DNA from: Methylophilaceae bacterium
GTDB lineage: Bacteria; Pseudomonadota; Gammaproteobacteria; Burkholderiales; Methylophilaceae
DNA: 64,000 nt
NCBI GenBank assembly: GCA_018398995.1
Contig: CP073759.1
Coordinates: 62,001-126,000 of the forward strand
Direction of reading: 5' to 3'
In this document: positions 25,788 to 35,987 of the stretch, one piece after another
Numbering within the stretch: position 1 is the stretch's first letter
Layout: every line of letters begins with the position of its first letter
Notes under the pieces: model-generated
What the model was told of the DNA's origin: nothing
Database searches by the model: none
Seen by the model: the letters and a program-made list of their open reading frames with translations, nothing else
Made by a program: the position numbers and the translations under genes

Positions 25788-26519
25788 ATGACCATACTAA
25801 TAAAACCAATCTTTATCATTGCTTTATTTCTATCTGCCTCTTACGCTTTTGCTGAGGCAAAAGTAGAGATGATAAATGACAGTGTGCCTAACAATTGGAT
25901 TTTGGTTTATTACGCCTTAGGTGATATCAATCAAGATGGTCAAGAAGATGCCATTATGGTGATTGAAAATACCGATAAGCGCTATCTGAGTAGGAATCGC
26001 AGAGTTGGACCCACTATCTTGAATATGAACCCGAGAAAAATGCTGATTTTGTTTCAAACGCCAACAGGCTATCAAGAAGTGTTGAATGTTGCTAATGGCT
26101 TTCCTACGCAGCATAGTATGGAAAAGCCTTGTTTAGCTGACCCTTTAGTTGAGGCAGGTGAAATTAACATTATGGATGGTATTGTGAAGGTGATATTAAA
26201 CTATCAATTAAACTGTAGCGGCTATGATACAACGCAGCATACGTTTAGCTTTCGCTATGAAAACGAACGCTTTCGATTGACTGGATTTGATAAGCGAGCG
26301 CTTGAACGTATCAGTGGTAATGCCACTGAGGAACATTTTGATTATGTGTTAGGTCAGCAGACAATTGTCACTGGAATTAACATTTATGAACAGCACAAGA
26401 AAACAACAAGACTTGAAAAGCTGTTAATCAACAAGGTACTATATCTTGATGAAATGAGTCTTGCTTGCGAACCGCATCAGCAAGCACGTTGTCATTCAGT
26501 CATGGCAGCAACACAATGA
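25788..26519 (+). CDS. Secreted protein of unknown function with a calcium-loop motif
   Basis: A 243-residue protein I do not recognise. Residues 1-22 form a signal peptide (IIALFLSASYAFA, then EA). After it comes GDINQDGQEDAIMVIEN, a DxNxDGxxDA loop of the FG-GAP/dockerin calcium-binding type. Three cysteines after the signal could form a disulfide. Probably periplasmic. A single gene on the plus strand, followed 47 bp later by the DUF202 gene. Confidence 0.7.
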   Translation: MTILIKPIFIIALFLSASYAFAEAKVEMINDSVPNNWILVYYALGDINQDGQEDAIMVIENTDKRYLSRNRRVGPTILNMNPRKMLILFQTPTGYQEVLNVANGFPTQHSMEKPCLADPLVEAGEINIMDGIVKVILNYQLNCSGYDTTQHTFSFRYENERFRLTGFDKRALERISGNATEEHFDYVLGQQTIVTGINIYEQHKKTTRLEKLLINKVLYLDEMSLACEPHQQARCHSVMAATQ

Positions 26520-26566
26520 AACGGCCTTTAGGCGCTTAATAATAGTGATATTAAAAAGGAAATTGA

Positions 26567-26941
26567 ATGGCAGTTGATCATGATCCACGTATATTTTTTG
26601 CAGCTGAGCGTACTTTACTGGCTTGGCTACGCACTGGCTTAACCATTATTGCGCTAGGTTTTGTGATTTCGCGCTTTGGTTTATTTGTAAAATTGGTGGC
26701 TTTGGAGTCGCCAGCGTTGGCACATAATGTGAGTTCGCCCTTATCATCCGCGCTGGGTATAGCGTTTGTGATTATTGGTTCGTTGGCAATTGGTACCGCA
26801 GCGATTCAACATCAGCGTTTTTACGATACGCTGGCTGACACACAACTTCCTGCAATTTATTCTAGTAAGATTGCATTTATCTTATCTATCACGATTGCAA
26901 TGCTAGGCTTGGGATTGGCGGCTTACCTGTGGCATGCTTAA
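26567..26941 (+). CDS. DUF202 (YidH-like) membrane protein
   Basis: A 124-residue protein beginning with the DUF202 signature (DPRIFFAAERTLLAWLRTGL) and holding three membrane segments at about 18-38, 62-82 and 100-122. Function unknown for the family. A ribosome site AAGGA precedes the ATG. Followed convergently by the AI-2E family permease gene. Confidence 0.86.
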   Translation: MAVDHDPRIFFAAERTLLAWLRTGLTIIALGFVISRFGLFVKLVALESPALAHNVSSPLSSALGIAFVIIGSLAIGTAAIQHQRFYDTLADTQLPAIYSSKIAFILSITIAMLGLGLAAYLWHA

Positions 26942-26956
26942 TTTAAATATAGGGCT

Positions 26957-27991
26957 TTAAATCAGTTCACGTACTCTTAATTCGGTTTTTATATAAGCAT
27001 AATAGATTGGCGCTGCTACCACGCCCGCAATGCCAAATGTTGCTTCCATTAATACCATTGCGATGAGTAGCTCCCACGCATTGGCTCTGATTTTTCCACC
27101 GATAATCCGTGCGTTTAAGAAATATTCTAATTTATGAATGACGATCAAAAAGGCAAGCGATCCCAATGCGGTTGCAAACGAATGACTCATACTCACAATC
27201 ACAATGATGGTATTGGATATTAAATTGCCAATGACTGGCAATAAGCCCACAATAAACGTAAGTAGTATCATGGTTTTGATGAATGGAAGCTCAACCCCCA
27301 TTAATGGCAAGGCAATAGAAAGATAAATAGCGGTAAAGATGGTATTGACTGCTGAAATTCTAACTTGAGCAAATACAATGTTTCTAAACGCGCGGCCAAA
27401 TTGTGTCGTTCGCTGAATCATTGCTTTTGCAAACGGTTTGTAATGATCATCCGTCATGGCTTCGCGCAGTGCCAACATGCCGCCAATAATCATGGCAATC
27501 AAAATGTGTGCCAGGTAGCGCCCAACCTCTTTACCCAAAAATTGCAGATTGGTGGCGTTATTACGTAACCATTCTGTTACTAACTGCTGCAATACGACGG
27601 CATCGGCTGGGAGCCGTGAATCTAGCCAATCTGGCAATATAGTGCGCGAATCTTCAATAATCTGTGCCATTTTACCGATTAAGTTAGCAATACTCCCGGC
27701 GTCTGATTTAAAGAATGCTATTAGACCAACAGTAGTAAGTATCAACACCCCAACTACCGCTACTGCTAATAATCCAACAGCAATCACTTTAGATCTGTAA
27801 CCAGGAAATTGTTGGGCAATATAGGGTGAAATAATATGCACCAATTCAAACACCAGTAATCCTGCTAGCAAGCCAGGTAATAGGTGAAACTTTAAAATAT
27901 AAACCATGGCTATCGCCATGATGAGCCATGAAGCAATATCGATTGTGGTTACCGGCTTTATTCGGCTGATTGGTTTAGTTGGCATATTCAT
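26957..27991 (-). CDS. AI-2E transporter family (PerM-like) membrane protein
   Basis: A 344-residue integral membrane protein with about eight segments; LPVIGNLISNTIIVIVSM and the C-terminal GIAGVVAAPIYYAYIKTELR are family signatures. Some members export signal molecules and others act in sodium/proton exchange; the substrate here is unknown. The start overlaps the yigZ gene by 11-17 bp, depending on which of two near ATGs is used. Confidence 0.85.
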   Translation of the reverse strand: MNMPTKPISRIKPVTTIDIASWLIMAIAMVYILKFHLLPGLLAGLLVFELVHIISPYIAQQFPGYRSKVIAVGLLAVAVVGVLILTTVGLIAFFKSDAGSIANLIGKMAQIIEDSRTILPDWLDSRLPADAVVLQQLVTEWLRNNATNLQFLGKEVGRYLAHILIAMIIGGMLALREAMTDDHYKPFAKAMIQRTTQFGRAFRNIVFAQVRISAVNTIFTAIYLSIALPLMGVELPFIKTMILLTFIVGLLPVIGNLISNTIIVIVSMSHSFATALGSLAFLIVIHKLEYFLNARIIGGKIRANAWELLIAMVLMEATFGIAGVVAAPIYYAYIKTELRVRELI

Positions 27992-28580
27992 TGGTAAATC
28001 GATTCATAAAAGCTTGTTGTTCGGCTAGTGGTAAACGGATAACAATATGGACTTTTTCATCAAAGCTTTTATCCAATATTTCCCCATTGATGTGTGATAA
28101 GGCCTTGGTCAGGGCATCAAGGCGATTGTATGCTATTGTGAGGCTTAATTGTTGCATTTCGATGTAAGCACCTAATGTTGATGCATCTAGGGCTAATTTA
28201 GCTGTGCCGCCATAAGCGCGCGCCAAGCCGCCCTTACCTAAATTAATACCGCCATAATAACGAATCACACCAACACAGGCATTCATTAAATGTAGGCCTT
28301 CTATCCTTTGTAAAATTGGCATGCCAGCCGTGCCAGATGGCTCTCCTGCATCAGAAAATCTTGGCACAATGCCGTCGGATGTTTTTAATCGAAAGGCATA
28401 GGCAAGATGACTGGCATGTGGGTGCTGGGCAGCGATTGCTCGCAGAAATGCAGCAACTTCTCGCTCATTTTCACAATACGCTGTCCAAGCCAGAAATTTA
28501 GATTTACTAATGGTTTGCTCGGCGACTGCGCCTTGTTCAATAATTTGATCGGCGACTGCGCCTTGTTCAATGATTTGCAT
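27975..28580 (-). CDS. yigZ: YigZ/IMPACT family protein with a duplicated N-terminus
   Basis: A 201-residue protein with the IMPACT N-terminal domain (SKSKFLAW, HASHLAYAFRL, FSDAGEPSGTAGMPIL, VIRYYGGINLGKGGLARAY) and a small C-terminal ferredoxin-like domain. Role unsettled; homologues are linked to translation control. The first 20 residues are two near-identical copies of IIEQGAVA(D/E)Q caused by a 30-bp tandem repeat in the DNA. The next methionine lies far downstream, so the repeat is probably translated. Confidence 0.87.
   Translation of the reverse strand: MQIIEQGAVADQIIEQGAVAEQTISKSKFLAWTAYCENEREVAAFLRAIAAQHPHASHLAYAFRLKTSDGIVPRFSDAGEPSGTAGMPILQRIEGLHLMNACVGVIRYYGGINLGKGGLARAYGGTAKLALDASTLGAYIEMQQLSLTIAYNRLDALTKALSHINGEILDKSFDEKVHIVIRLPLAEQQAFMNRFTNEYAN
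28521..28580. repeat. 30-bp tandem duplication at the 5' end of yigZ
   Basis: 28521-28550 and 28551-28580 share 26 of 30 bases, including the uninterrupted block GGCGACTGCGCCTTGTTCAA. The unit is a whole number of codons, so the frame is kept. Looks like replication slippage that added 10 residues to the YigZ N-terminus. Confidence 0.85.
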
Positions 28581-28601
28581 ATAATGCGACTATGACCTTG
28601 A

Positions 28602-30260
28602 TTAAGAAAGCCCCGAGATAGTACCTGCTTGGTCAACATTGATACGCTCACTCGCAGGTCTTATTGGCAAGCCTGGCATGGTCATCATGTCGCCACATAA
28701 TGCAACAACAAAACCTGCGCCGCGCGATAAACGCACACTTTTCACTTCTAAAACATGGCCTGTAGGTGCGTTACGTAGTGTCGCATCGGATGAAAACGAA
28801 TATTGTGTTTTGGCAATACAAATAGGCAAATGCGCGTAATCATGACTTAAGTTTGATATTTGTTGCTCGGCTTCGTCGCTTAGCTTAATGCCAGCAGCGC
28901 CATAGAGGCGTGTGGCAATGGTTGCCAATTTGTCTCGTAAGGGCAACTCATCTGGGTAAAGTAGTTTAAATTGCGATTGTTTTGCGTCTATACTGGCCAC
29001 CACTTGTTGCGCCAAATCTGTTGCGCCAGCGCCGCCTTCTGCCCAATGTTTACAAACCACCACTTGACAGCCTAATGGCACAACTGCTTGTGTTAAAGCA
29101 GCGAGTTCTGCTGGCGTGTCATTACTGAAGTGATTAATAGCCACAATTACTTGCATGCCAAAATATTCATGTAGATTATTAATATGTCTTTTTAAATTAT
29201 TGATTCCATTATTTAATAAATCAATATTTTCATTGTTAAGCTCATCTAATGCTGCGCCACCGTGATACTTTAATGCGCGTACTGTAGCCACCAACACAAC
29301 GGCATCTGGCTGTAAATGCGCTTGCCGACATTTAATATCAAAGAACTTTTCTGCGCCCAAATCGGCACCAAAACCTGCCTCTGTTACCACATAATCCGCC
29401 AACTTAAGTGCTGTTTTGGTGGCAATGACTGAATTGCAACCATGGGCAATATTAGCAAAAGGACCACCATGAATAACGGCAGGGTTACCCTCCAACGTTT
29501 GTACTAAGTTAGGTTGAAAGGCATCTTTTAAGAGTGCTGTCATTGCCCCTTCTGCTTTAATATCGCTTGCAAAAATAGCTTTGCCTGTGACACTTCTGGC
29601 TATTTGAATCTTGCCTAGACGAACCTTTAAATCATCTAAACTTTCTGCCAAGCAAAAAATAGCCATCACTTCACTGGCAACTGTAATATCAAAGCCGGTA
29701 TCGGTCTCGTGACGCAATTGATGTAAGTGCACTTTACGTAGTGCCCTGTCATTCATGTCCATACATCGACGCCAAGTAATGCGAGCCAAATCAATAGCTA
29801 GAGCATTACCGTGATGAATATGATTATCGATCAGCGCAGCCAACAAATTATTAGCTGCAGAAATTGCATGAAAATCACCAGTAAAATGCAAATTAATATT
29901 TTCCATCGGCACTACTTGCGCATAACCACCACCAGTAGCGCCGCCTTTCATACCAAATACTGGCCCCTGAGAGGGTTCACGTATGCACACGACCGTTTTT
30001 TTACCAATACGATTTAACGCATCTGCAAGACCAACGGTAGTGGTTGTTTTTCCTTCGCCTGGTGGTGTTGGACTAATCGCAGTGACTAAAATTAATTTGC
30101 CGTTAGGTTGATGTTGTAGTTGATTTAATCCCGCATAGCTGAGCTTTGCAATGTGATGCCCGTATGGGATTAAATCTGCCTCAGCAAAGCCAATTGATTT
30201 TGCAATGGCTTGAATAGGCTTTAGTGTGGCTGCTTGCGCTATTTCAATATCGCTCAACAT
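28602..30260 (-). CDS. fhs: Formate-tetrahydrofolate ligase
   Basis: A 552-residue enzyme, the full length for the family, with the ATP-binding [14 protein letters not shown] (65-78) and the conserved [18 protein letters not shown]. It makes 10-formyl-THF from formate, THF and ATP. In methylotrophs this links one-carbon oxidation to biosynthesis. It also supplies the cofactor used by the polysaccharide formyltransferase (inference). Stops 21 bp before yigZ and may share its transcript. Confidence 0.95.
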   Translation of the reverse strand: MLSDIEIAQAATLKPIQAIAKSIGFAEADLIPYGHHIAKLSYAGLNQLQHQPNGKLILVTAISPTPPGEGKTTTTVGLADALNRIGKKTVVCIREPSQGPVFGMKGGATGGGYAQVVPMENINLHFTGDFHAISAANNLLAALIDNHIHHGNALAIDLARITWRRCMDMNDRALRKVHLHQLRHETDTGFDITVASEVMAIFCLAESLDDLKVRLGKIQIARSVTGKAIFASDIKAEGAMTALLKDAFQPNLVQTLEGNPAVIHGGPFANIAHGCNSVIATKTALKLADYVVTEAGFGADLGAEKFFDIKCRQAHLQPDAVVLVATVRALKYHGGAALDELNNENIDLLNNGINNLKRHINNLHEYFGMQVIVAINHFSNDTPAELAALTQAVVPLGCQVVVCKHWAEGGAGATDLAQQVVASIDAKQSQFKLLYPDELPLRDKLATIATRLYGAAGIKLSDEAEQQISNLSHDYAHLPICIAKTQYSFSSDATLRNAPTGHVLEVKSVRLSRGAGFVVALCGDMMTMPGLPIRPASERINVDQAGTISGLS

Positions 30261-30363
30261 TATATTTATCTACCACCTGAAAGTTGAAATCGTCAAAATA
30301 ATAGTACGATGAATTGATGCCTGAAAGCAACCTCAACAGCCAGCGCATCCTATCATCATGCAA

Positions 30364-31434
30364 TTATGTAGATTGAAAATAGTAACAATTGCGGCCGTTG
30401 CGCTTACCGTGATACAAGGCTTGATCTGTTCTAGAGATTAACGATTCAACCGTGTCTCCTGCTATTAGGCTTGTGCCCCCTACCGTTGCAGTAATTGATA
30501 AATGTTTGTTTTTATATACATAGTCTGTATGCATAATTGCCAGACGGAGACGATCGGCTAGCAAGCCTAAAGTTGACGCATCTGTGTCTGGCAATACCAC
30601 CATAAATTCTTCCCCACCCCACCGACCAAGTTCATCTTGCGCTCTTAATGCGCCTTGCATCACCTTAGCCACTGTTGATAAAACAGCATCACCACATAAA
30701 TGGCCATAGTGATCGTTAACTATTTTAAAGTAATCAATATCAACCATGAGCATAGATAATGGCTTGCCATTTTGTTTACTTTGTTCGACATTGGATTCAA
30801 CAAATGCTTCTAAACTGTATCGGTTATGTAGGCCTGTTAACTTATCAAATGTGGCCATTTCTAATAGTGCGTCTTGGCTCAAATTGGTTGCCTTGGCAAA
30901 GGCAAATGAAATGCTGCCAGACAACAATACAAAACCAGATAAATTAGCGTAGCGTATGATTTGCAGCATGTGTTGATCTAAGCTTACTTGCGGAACGATC
31001 TGACTTACCCATTGCTCTAGAAATATATAGCCAGCAGCGATAATGCATAATCTGACAATCGTTAACATTAAGTTGCCAGATTTTGCAAACAATGGAAAGG
31101 CTGTTAATGGGAAAATATAATATTGGAAGCCACTTTCTAGGCCTAAATAATAGCAGGCCAAATAAGCATGCAATATCACCTCAGCCGTAATTAACCAGAC
31201 AAGTGTTCCAAAATCTTGATTAATCAGTGAACGAATAAATAGTTTTAGGCAGCCAAGGTAAAACACCACACTTGCCACATTAATAATCGACATAGCGGGA
31301 ACATTGATTATCCAAAATAAAAAAATGAATAATAAATGCATGAGCGTTACAACGAGCAAAGTAAAGTAAAGCACCCTGAAGTCTTCTCGGCACTTTTTAA
31401 TCATACTTAACTCTGCTTGAATCTGTCGAATCAT
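30364..31434 (-). CDS. Membrane diguanylate cyclase (GGDEF)
   Basis: A 356-residue protein: about six membrane helices (residues 20-180), then a GGDEF domain with FDKLTGLHNR and GGEEF at 273-277. Asp231 (VDIDYFK) and the active GGEEF suggest it makes cyclic di-GMP from GTP. An RxxD inhibitory site, Arg264-AQD, sits exactly five residues before GGEEF, so product feedback is likely. The N-terminal sensor is not a recognisable named domain. Confidence 0.9.
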   Translation of the reverse strand: MIRQIQAELSMIKKCREDFRVLYFTLLVVTLMHLLFIFLFWIINVPAMSIINVASVVFYLGCLKLFIRSLINQDFGTLVWLITAEVILHAYLACYYLGLESGFQYYIFPLTAFPLFAKSGNLMLTIVRLCIIAAGYIFLEQWVSQIVPQVSLDQHMLQIIRYANLSGFVLLSGSISFAFAKATNLSQDALLEMATFDKLTGLHNRYSLEAFVESNVEQSKQNGKPLSMLMVDIDYFKIVNDHYGHLCGDAVLSTVAKVMQGALRAQDELGRWGGEEFMVVLPDTDASTLGLLADRLRLAIMHTDYVYKNKHLSITATVGGTSLIAGDTVESLISRTDQALYHGKRNGRNCYYFQST

Positions 31435-31761
31435 CTAAGAACCCTCACTTAATTTCGATGATAAAAATAGCCACGACCATTTTTTAACGTCAACGAAAAG
31501 ATGAAAAAGAATCTACTGTATTGGAACCCTAATTTGATAGACCGGCATCATAATTGATATTGACACTGGATTATGATAGCGCATTGTAAAAAAAGTATTA
31601 AACGGATTTAAGCGGTTATAGTGAGCTTTTTTATTCAATTCAAGCTTCTATTTTTTGGTTTTGCTTGATTATTATGTATTTCAATGTGATGAATGATCAG
31701 TGCTTTTCCCATCTTGTCACCAAACATCGTAAACAATTGTATGCTCTGTAGCGGCGCTGTA
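31435..31761. other. Gene-free stretch between the GGDEF and DUF302 genes
   Basis: About 330 bp, AT-rich, with no open frame of interest and no repeat that matches the others in the window. It must contain the promoter of the GGDEF gene on the minus strand. I see no clear terminator hairpin for the DUF302 gene. Confidence 0.4.
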
Positions 31762-32283
31762 TTAAAAATCACCAACACTGGCTTTTCGTATCAAACTGAT
31801 CAATGCATCTTCTAATTGCTGTGCTGATTGTTTGGCACGCTCTGTTGGATTTTTGATGCTTTTTAAGTCATAAGTAGGACGAGCTAAACCAATGAATAAT
31901 TGATGCTTATTGTTGGCGTCTAACTTTTCGTAGATGGCAATTCTGCACGGTGCAAATACTAAAAATTCAGGATGATCAAGCATGATGTCTGCACCCATAC
32001 TTAAGTTACAAAAAGAGTGTACTTCTTTGATTCCTTGCGGGTCAATGCCACGCAATTGTAGATGCTCACCTATTGGAAAGTTAGCAGGATTAACAAAATT
32101 CATGCCTTCTGAAATGCTTTTTAAACTTTCAATCACCTCTTGATAGCTGATACCTTCTTTAACTGCCACTTCAAAAATAGCAGTTTTAGGATTGATTTCA
32201 CTGAATTCGGACATGGCGCTTTGGCTTGTGACACAAGCAGCCATCATCAGTCCAAGTAGTGCTATACAACAACGTGCAAACAT
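31762..32283 (-). CDS. DUF302-domain exported protein, probable lipoprotein
   Basis: A 173-residue protein with an N-terminal hydrophobic segment ending LMMAACVTS, a weak lipobox whose cysteine could be acylated. The remainder is a DUF302 domain, found in small bacterial proteins of unknown role. The ATG at 32283 is preceded by AAGGAG at the right distance, so I prefer it to an in-frame start ten codons earlier. It follows cysB by 31 bp and may share its transcript. Confidence 0.78.
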   Translation of the reverse strand: MFARCCIALLGLMMAACVTSQSAMSEFSEINPKTAIFEVAVKEGISYQEVIESLKSISEGMNFVNPANFPIGEHLQLRGIDPQGIKEVHSFCNLSMGADIMLDHPEFLVFAPCRIAIYEKLDANNKHQLFIGLARPTYDLKSIKNPTERAKQSAQQLEDALISLIRKASVGDF

Positions 32284-32314
32284 ACTACTCCTTATCAACA
32301 ATGCCCTTATCATT

Positions 32315-33241
32315 CTATCTTGTTATTTTAAATACTTCATCAATGGTAGCCCGATTAAATTGTGGCGATAGCATCGTAATGAAGTCATAGAGATAACCAC
32401 GCATAAAAGTATCTTTACGCATGCCCAAAAAAGTGGTGCTTTGCGGAAAGAGATGGCTACAATCGAGACGAACCAGCTGTTCATCGCGCTTATCATCAAA
32501 CGCCATGTTGGCAATTAAACCAATGCCCAAACCTAAATTGACGTAGGTTTTAATAACATCGGCATCAATTGCCGTGAGCACGACGTTTGGTATAACACCA
32601 GCATCATGAAACACTTTCGATACTGTGGTACTACCAGTAAACGCAAAATCATAAGTAATCAAAGGATAACTCGCAATATTATCCAAACTTAACTGAGTAA
32701 CCTTTTCTAAATCATGGCCTTTCGGCACCACAACACTACGATTCCACTCATAGCATGGCAAGCATACCAACCGCCCTTCTTGGCTAATCGATTCAGTTGC
32801 AATGCCAATATCCGCTTCTCCTGTCGCCACCCAGTCTGTCACTTGCGTTGGATTGCCTTGATGAATATTTAACTTCACTTGCGGGTATGTTTGCATAAAC
32901 TGTTGAATAGCCGTTGGTAATTTATAACGTGCTTGCGTATGCGTTGTTGCAATGGTCAGCATACCTGTTTCAACTTGACTAAATTCATCGCCCACCCGCT
33001 TAATGTTTTCTAACTCAAACATCACATTGGCAGCAAGTTTTAAAATTTGTTTACCTGGTTCAGTAATACCTGTTAGGCGCTTGCCATTGCGTTGAAAAAT
33101 TTGCAGGTTTAACTCTTCTTCAAACAATTGAATTTGCTTACTCACCCCAGGTTGTGATGTATGCAAAGCCTCAGCAGCCGCAGAAACGCTTAGTCCTTGT
33201 CGCGCCACTTCATGTACATATTTTAGTTGGTGTAATTTCAT
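32315..33241 (-). CDS. cysB: LysR-family sulfur regulator CysB
   Basis: A 308-residue LysR protein whose N-terminus (MKLHQLKYVHEVARQGLSVS, HTSQPGVSKQI) and TTHTQARYKLP effector-domain block match CysB/Cbl. In CysB the binding of N-acetylserine activates the sulfate assimilation genes. It is divergent from the TauE-cysI operon across an AT-rich 151-bp gap, the natural place for its operators. Confidence 0.92.
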   Translation of the reverse strand: MKLHQLKYVHEVARQGLSVSAAAEALHTSQPGVSKQIQLFEEELNLQIFQRNGKRLTGITEPGKQILKLAANVMFELENIKRVGDEFSQVETGMLTIATTHTQARYKLPTAIQQFMQTYPQVKLNIHQGNPTQVTDWVATGEADIGIATESISQEGRLVCLPCYEWNRSVVVPKGHDLEKVTQLSLDNIASYPLITYDFAFTGSTTVSKVFHDAGVIPNVVLTAIDADVIKTYVNLGLGIGLIANMAFDDKRDEQLVRLDCSHLFPQSTTFLGMRKDTFMRGYLYDFITMLSPQFNRATIDEVFKITR

Positions 33242-33392
33242 ATCATGCCCTTATAGATGCCTACAATTATGCATACCTTTGCTATATAACAAAATAACAT
33301 AAATTAATAATTAAATAATATTAAATGATTATATAAAAAACTGCTATATTACGCGCCTATCATCAAAAAAATCGAATTTACGCTAAACAAGT
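33242..33392. promoter_or_regulatory. Divergent cysB / sulfur-operon regulatory region
   Basis: 151 bp, strongly AT-rich (long A/T runs from about 33290 to 33350), between cysB and the TauE gene. A TATATT at 33345-33350 on the plus strand is a possible -10 box without a good -35, as expected for a CysB-activated promoter. No exact CysB site can be given; the motif is too loose to call by eye. Confidence 0.4.
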
Positions 33393-34238
33393 ATGGATAT
33401 TTTTCACATTTTAGCTGGCTTTGTTGTAGGGCTGCTGGTGGGACTCACCGGGGTTGGTGGCGGCTCGTTAATGACGCCTATCCTGTTGCTGTTCTTTCAT
33501 CAACCCGCTGCTGTCGCCGTTGGTACCGATTTGCTTTATGCTGCAATCACCAAATCGGCTGGCATTATTGCCCATGGCAAGCTCGGCAACATTGATTGGC
33601 GCATTGTCAGGCTATTGGCATACGGCAGCGTACCTGCGTCCATTATCACAACTACTTTACTGGCCAATATCGATATTTCTTCTGATGGCGCTGTACAAAC
33701 CATAAAGTTTTGGCTTGGTATTGCACTGATGTTGACGGCACTTTCTGTTATTTTCCGCAATCAACTAGCAAGCTTTTCTAAAAACGGCCATTGGATTAAC
33801 CCCCAATATGCAGCAACGCTGACTGTATTATTGGGCATCCTCTTGGGGTTTTTGGTCACATTAACGTCTGTTGGCGCAGGCGCCCTGGGTGTCACTGCTT
33901 TATTAATGTTGTATCCTAAGGTATCTATCACCAAAATTGTTGGAACCGATGTCGCTCATGCTGTGCCACTCACACTTGTCGCAGGCTTGGGTCATGTTAG
34001 CTTGGGTACGGTTGATTACACATTACTCGGCACATTATTAATTGGGTCTATCCCAGGCATTTGGTTGGGCAGCCATTTAAGTGCAAAAGTGGCAGAACAT
34101 TGGATTCGATTATTATTAGCACTGATTTTGGTTTATGTGGGACAAAAGCTTGCTTTCCCGCATATGCATGTTGCCATTGGGCTGGCGTCGCTCTGTATCA
34201 TCATTGCATTAAAACAGCTTAATTATCGAAAAAGCTAA
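33393..34238 (+). CDS. TauE/SafE-family sulfite/sulfur anion permease
   Basis: A 281-residue membrane protein with about eight helices and the repeated glycine-rich GLLVGLTGVGGGSLMTPIL and TLTSVGAGALGVTALLML of the TauE/SafE family. It is the first gene of the sulfate assimilation operon, which suggests sulfite export, or uptake of a sulfur anion. Direction of transport is not known. Confidence 0.86.
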   Translation: MDIFHILAGFVVGLLVGLTGVGGGSLMTPILLLFFHQPAAVAVGTDLLYAAITKSAGIIAHGKLGNIDWRIVRLLAYGSVPASIITTTLLANIDISSDGAVQTIKFWLGIALMLTALSVIFRNQLASFSKNGHWINPQYAATLTVLLGILLGFLVTLTSVGAGALGVTALLMLYPKVSITKIVGTDVAHAVPLTLVAGLGHVSLGTVDYTLLGTLLIGSIPGIWLGSHLSAKVAEHWIRLLLALILVYVGQKLAFPHMHVAIGLASLCIIIALKQLNYRKS

Positions 34239-34316
34239 CACAAAAATTTACACAAAGCCTTATTAAAAAAGGCGTTTTAGATTAAAATAGAGGGCTAACT
34301 TTAAGTAGCAAAAACC

Positions 34317-35987
34317 ATGTATAAATACGACAAAATTGATCAACAACTGGTAAATGAACGCGTAACCCAATACCGCGACCAAACCCGCCGCTATTTGGCT
34401 GGCGAATTAACTGAAGAAGAATTTCGACCTATCCGTTTACAAAATGGTTTGTATATTCAACGCCTAGCGCCAATGCTACGCATTGCAATCCCTTATGGCT
34501 TACTGTCAAGCCGTCAATTACGCAAACTGGGTGACATCGCCAAAAAATACGATAAAGATTACGGTCACTTTAGCACACGTCAAAACTTGCAGTTAAACTG
34601 GCCTAAATTAGAGGATGTGCCTGATATTTTGGCTGAGCTAGCTACTGTTGAAATGCATGCCATACAAACTTCGGGTAATTGTATTCGCAATATCACAACA
34701 GACCAATTTGCTGGCGTGGCGCCTGATGAGCTGTTTGACCCGCGAGCAATGGCTGAAATTATTCGACAATGGAGTACTTTCCATCCTGAATTCGCTTTAT
34801 TGCCACGTAAATTTAAAATTGCTGTTTCAGGTACAAAAAACGATCGCGCAGTCGTGCAAATGCATGATATTGGTTTGGAGTTTTTTAAAAATGAAAACAA
34901 CGAACTGCGCATTAAAGTATGGGTTGGTGGTGGTTTAGGTCGCACGCCAATTTTGGGCAGCGTTATTCATGACAATCTAGAATGGCAGCATGTCTTGAGC
35001 TATTGTGAGGCGATTATCCGCACCTATAATATTCATGGCCGTCGTGATAACTCTTACAAGGCGCGAATTAAGATTTTAGTCAAGGCGATTGGTATCGAAG
35101 CTTTTAAAGAACAAGTAGAGGCTGAATGGGCACACACAAAAGATGGTCCACTCACCATTACACAGGCGGAATTTGATCGTGTTTCTGCTTATTTTGAGCC
35201 GATGCCTTACGAAGTTTTGCCAGCTAACGATGCAAGTTTTGATACTCAGCTTGCCAGTAATCCTGCCTTTGCTGCATGGGTAAAACGTTGTGTACATTCG
35301 CATAAAATAGCAGGCTACCGCGCCGTTACATTGTCTCTCAAAAAGCATGGCGAAGCACCGGGCGATGCATCTAGTGCACAAATGCATACGGTGGCTGATT
35401 TGGCCGATGCTTATAGCTTTGGTGAGCTACGCGTTTCTCATGAACAAAATTTAATTTTGGCTGATGTTAAATTGAGCGATTTGTATGCGGTGTGGGAAAA
35501 AGCGCGCGCTGCCGGTTTAGCAACGCCAAATATTGGCTTATTAACCGATATTATTTGTTGTCCTGGTGGCGACTTTTGTAGCTTAGCCAACGCAAAAAGC
35601 ATCCCAATTGCAACATCTATTCAAGCGCAATTTGATAATTTAGATTATTTACATGATATTGGTGATATTGAAATTAATATTTCAGGCTGTATGAATGCTT
35701 GCGGGCATCATCATATTGGTCACATTGGCATTTTGGGCGTTGATAAAGGTGATACTGAATGGTATCAAGTGTCTATTGGTGGCAAGCAAGGTAACGATGC
35801 CAGCTTAGGCAATGTGATTGGCCCTTCTTTCTCAGCCGAAGAAATGCCAAGCGTGATACAAAAGCTAATTGATGTGTATGTAAAAGAGCGTACACCTGAA
35901 GAACGTTTTATTGATACCGTGAGACGCTTGGGGCTAGAGCCTTTTAAAGCACATGTTTATGCTGAGAAAGTAGAGGCAACAGCATGA
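34317..35987 (+). CDS. cysI: Sulfite reductase, siroheme-Fe4S4 subunit
   Basis: A 556-residue nitrite/sulfite reductase with two half-domains. The siroheme-[4Fe-4S] ligands are Cys415-x5-Cys421 (CPGGDFC) and Cys458-x3-Cys462 (GCMNACGHH), the same spacing as E. coli CysI. HFSTRQNLQLNW near residue 80 is the substrate-side signature. It reduces sulfite to sulfide. No CysJ flavoprotein is in the window, so electrons probably come from ferredoxin or an unlinked reductase. Overlaps the DUF934 gene by 4 bp. Confidence 0.93.
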   Translation: MYKYDKIDQQLVNERVTQYRDQTRRYLAGELTEEEFRPIRLQNGLYIQRLAPMLRIAIPYGLLSSRQLRKLGDIAKKYDKDYGHFSTRQNLQLNWPKLEDVPDILAELATVEMHAIQTSGNCIRNITTDQFAGVAPDELFDPRAMAEIIRQWSTFHPEFALLPRKFKIAVSGTKNDRAVVQMHDIGLEFFKNENNELRIKVWVGGGLGRTPILGSVIHDNLEWQHVLSYCEAIIRTYNIHGRRDNSYKARIKILVKAIGIEAFKEQVEAEWAHTKDGPLTITQAEFDRVSAYFEPMPYEVLPANDASFDTQLASNPAFAAWVKRCVHSHKIAGYRAVTLSLKKHGEAPGDASSAQMHTVADLADAYSFGELRVSHEQNLILADVKLSDLYAVWEKARAAGLATPNIGLLTDIICCPGGDFCSLANAKSIPIATSIQAQFDNLDYLHDIGDIEINISGCMNACGHHHIGHIGILGVDKGDTEWYQVSIGGKQGNDASLGNVIGPSFSAEEMPSVIQKLIDVYVKERTPEERFIDTVRRLGLEPFKAHVYAEKVEATA

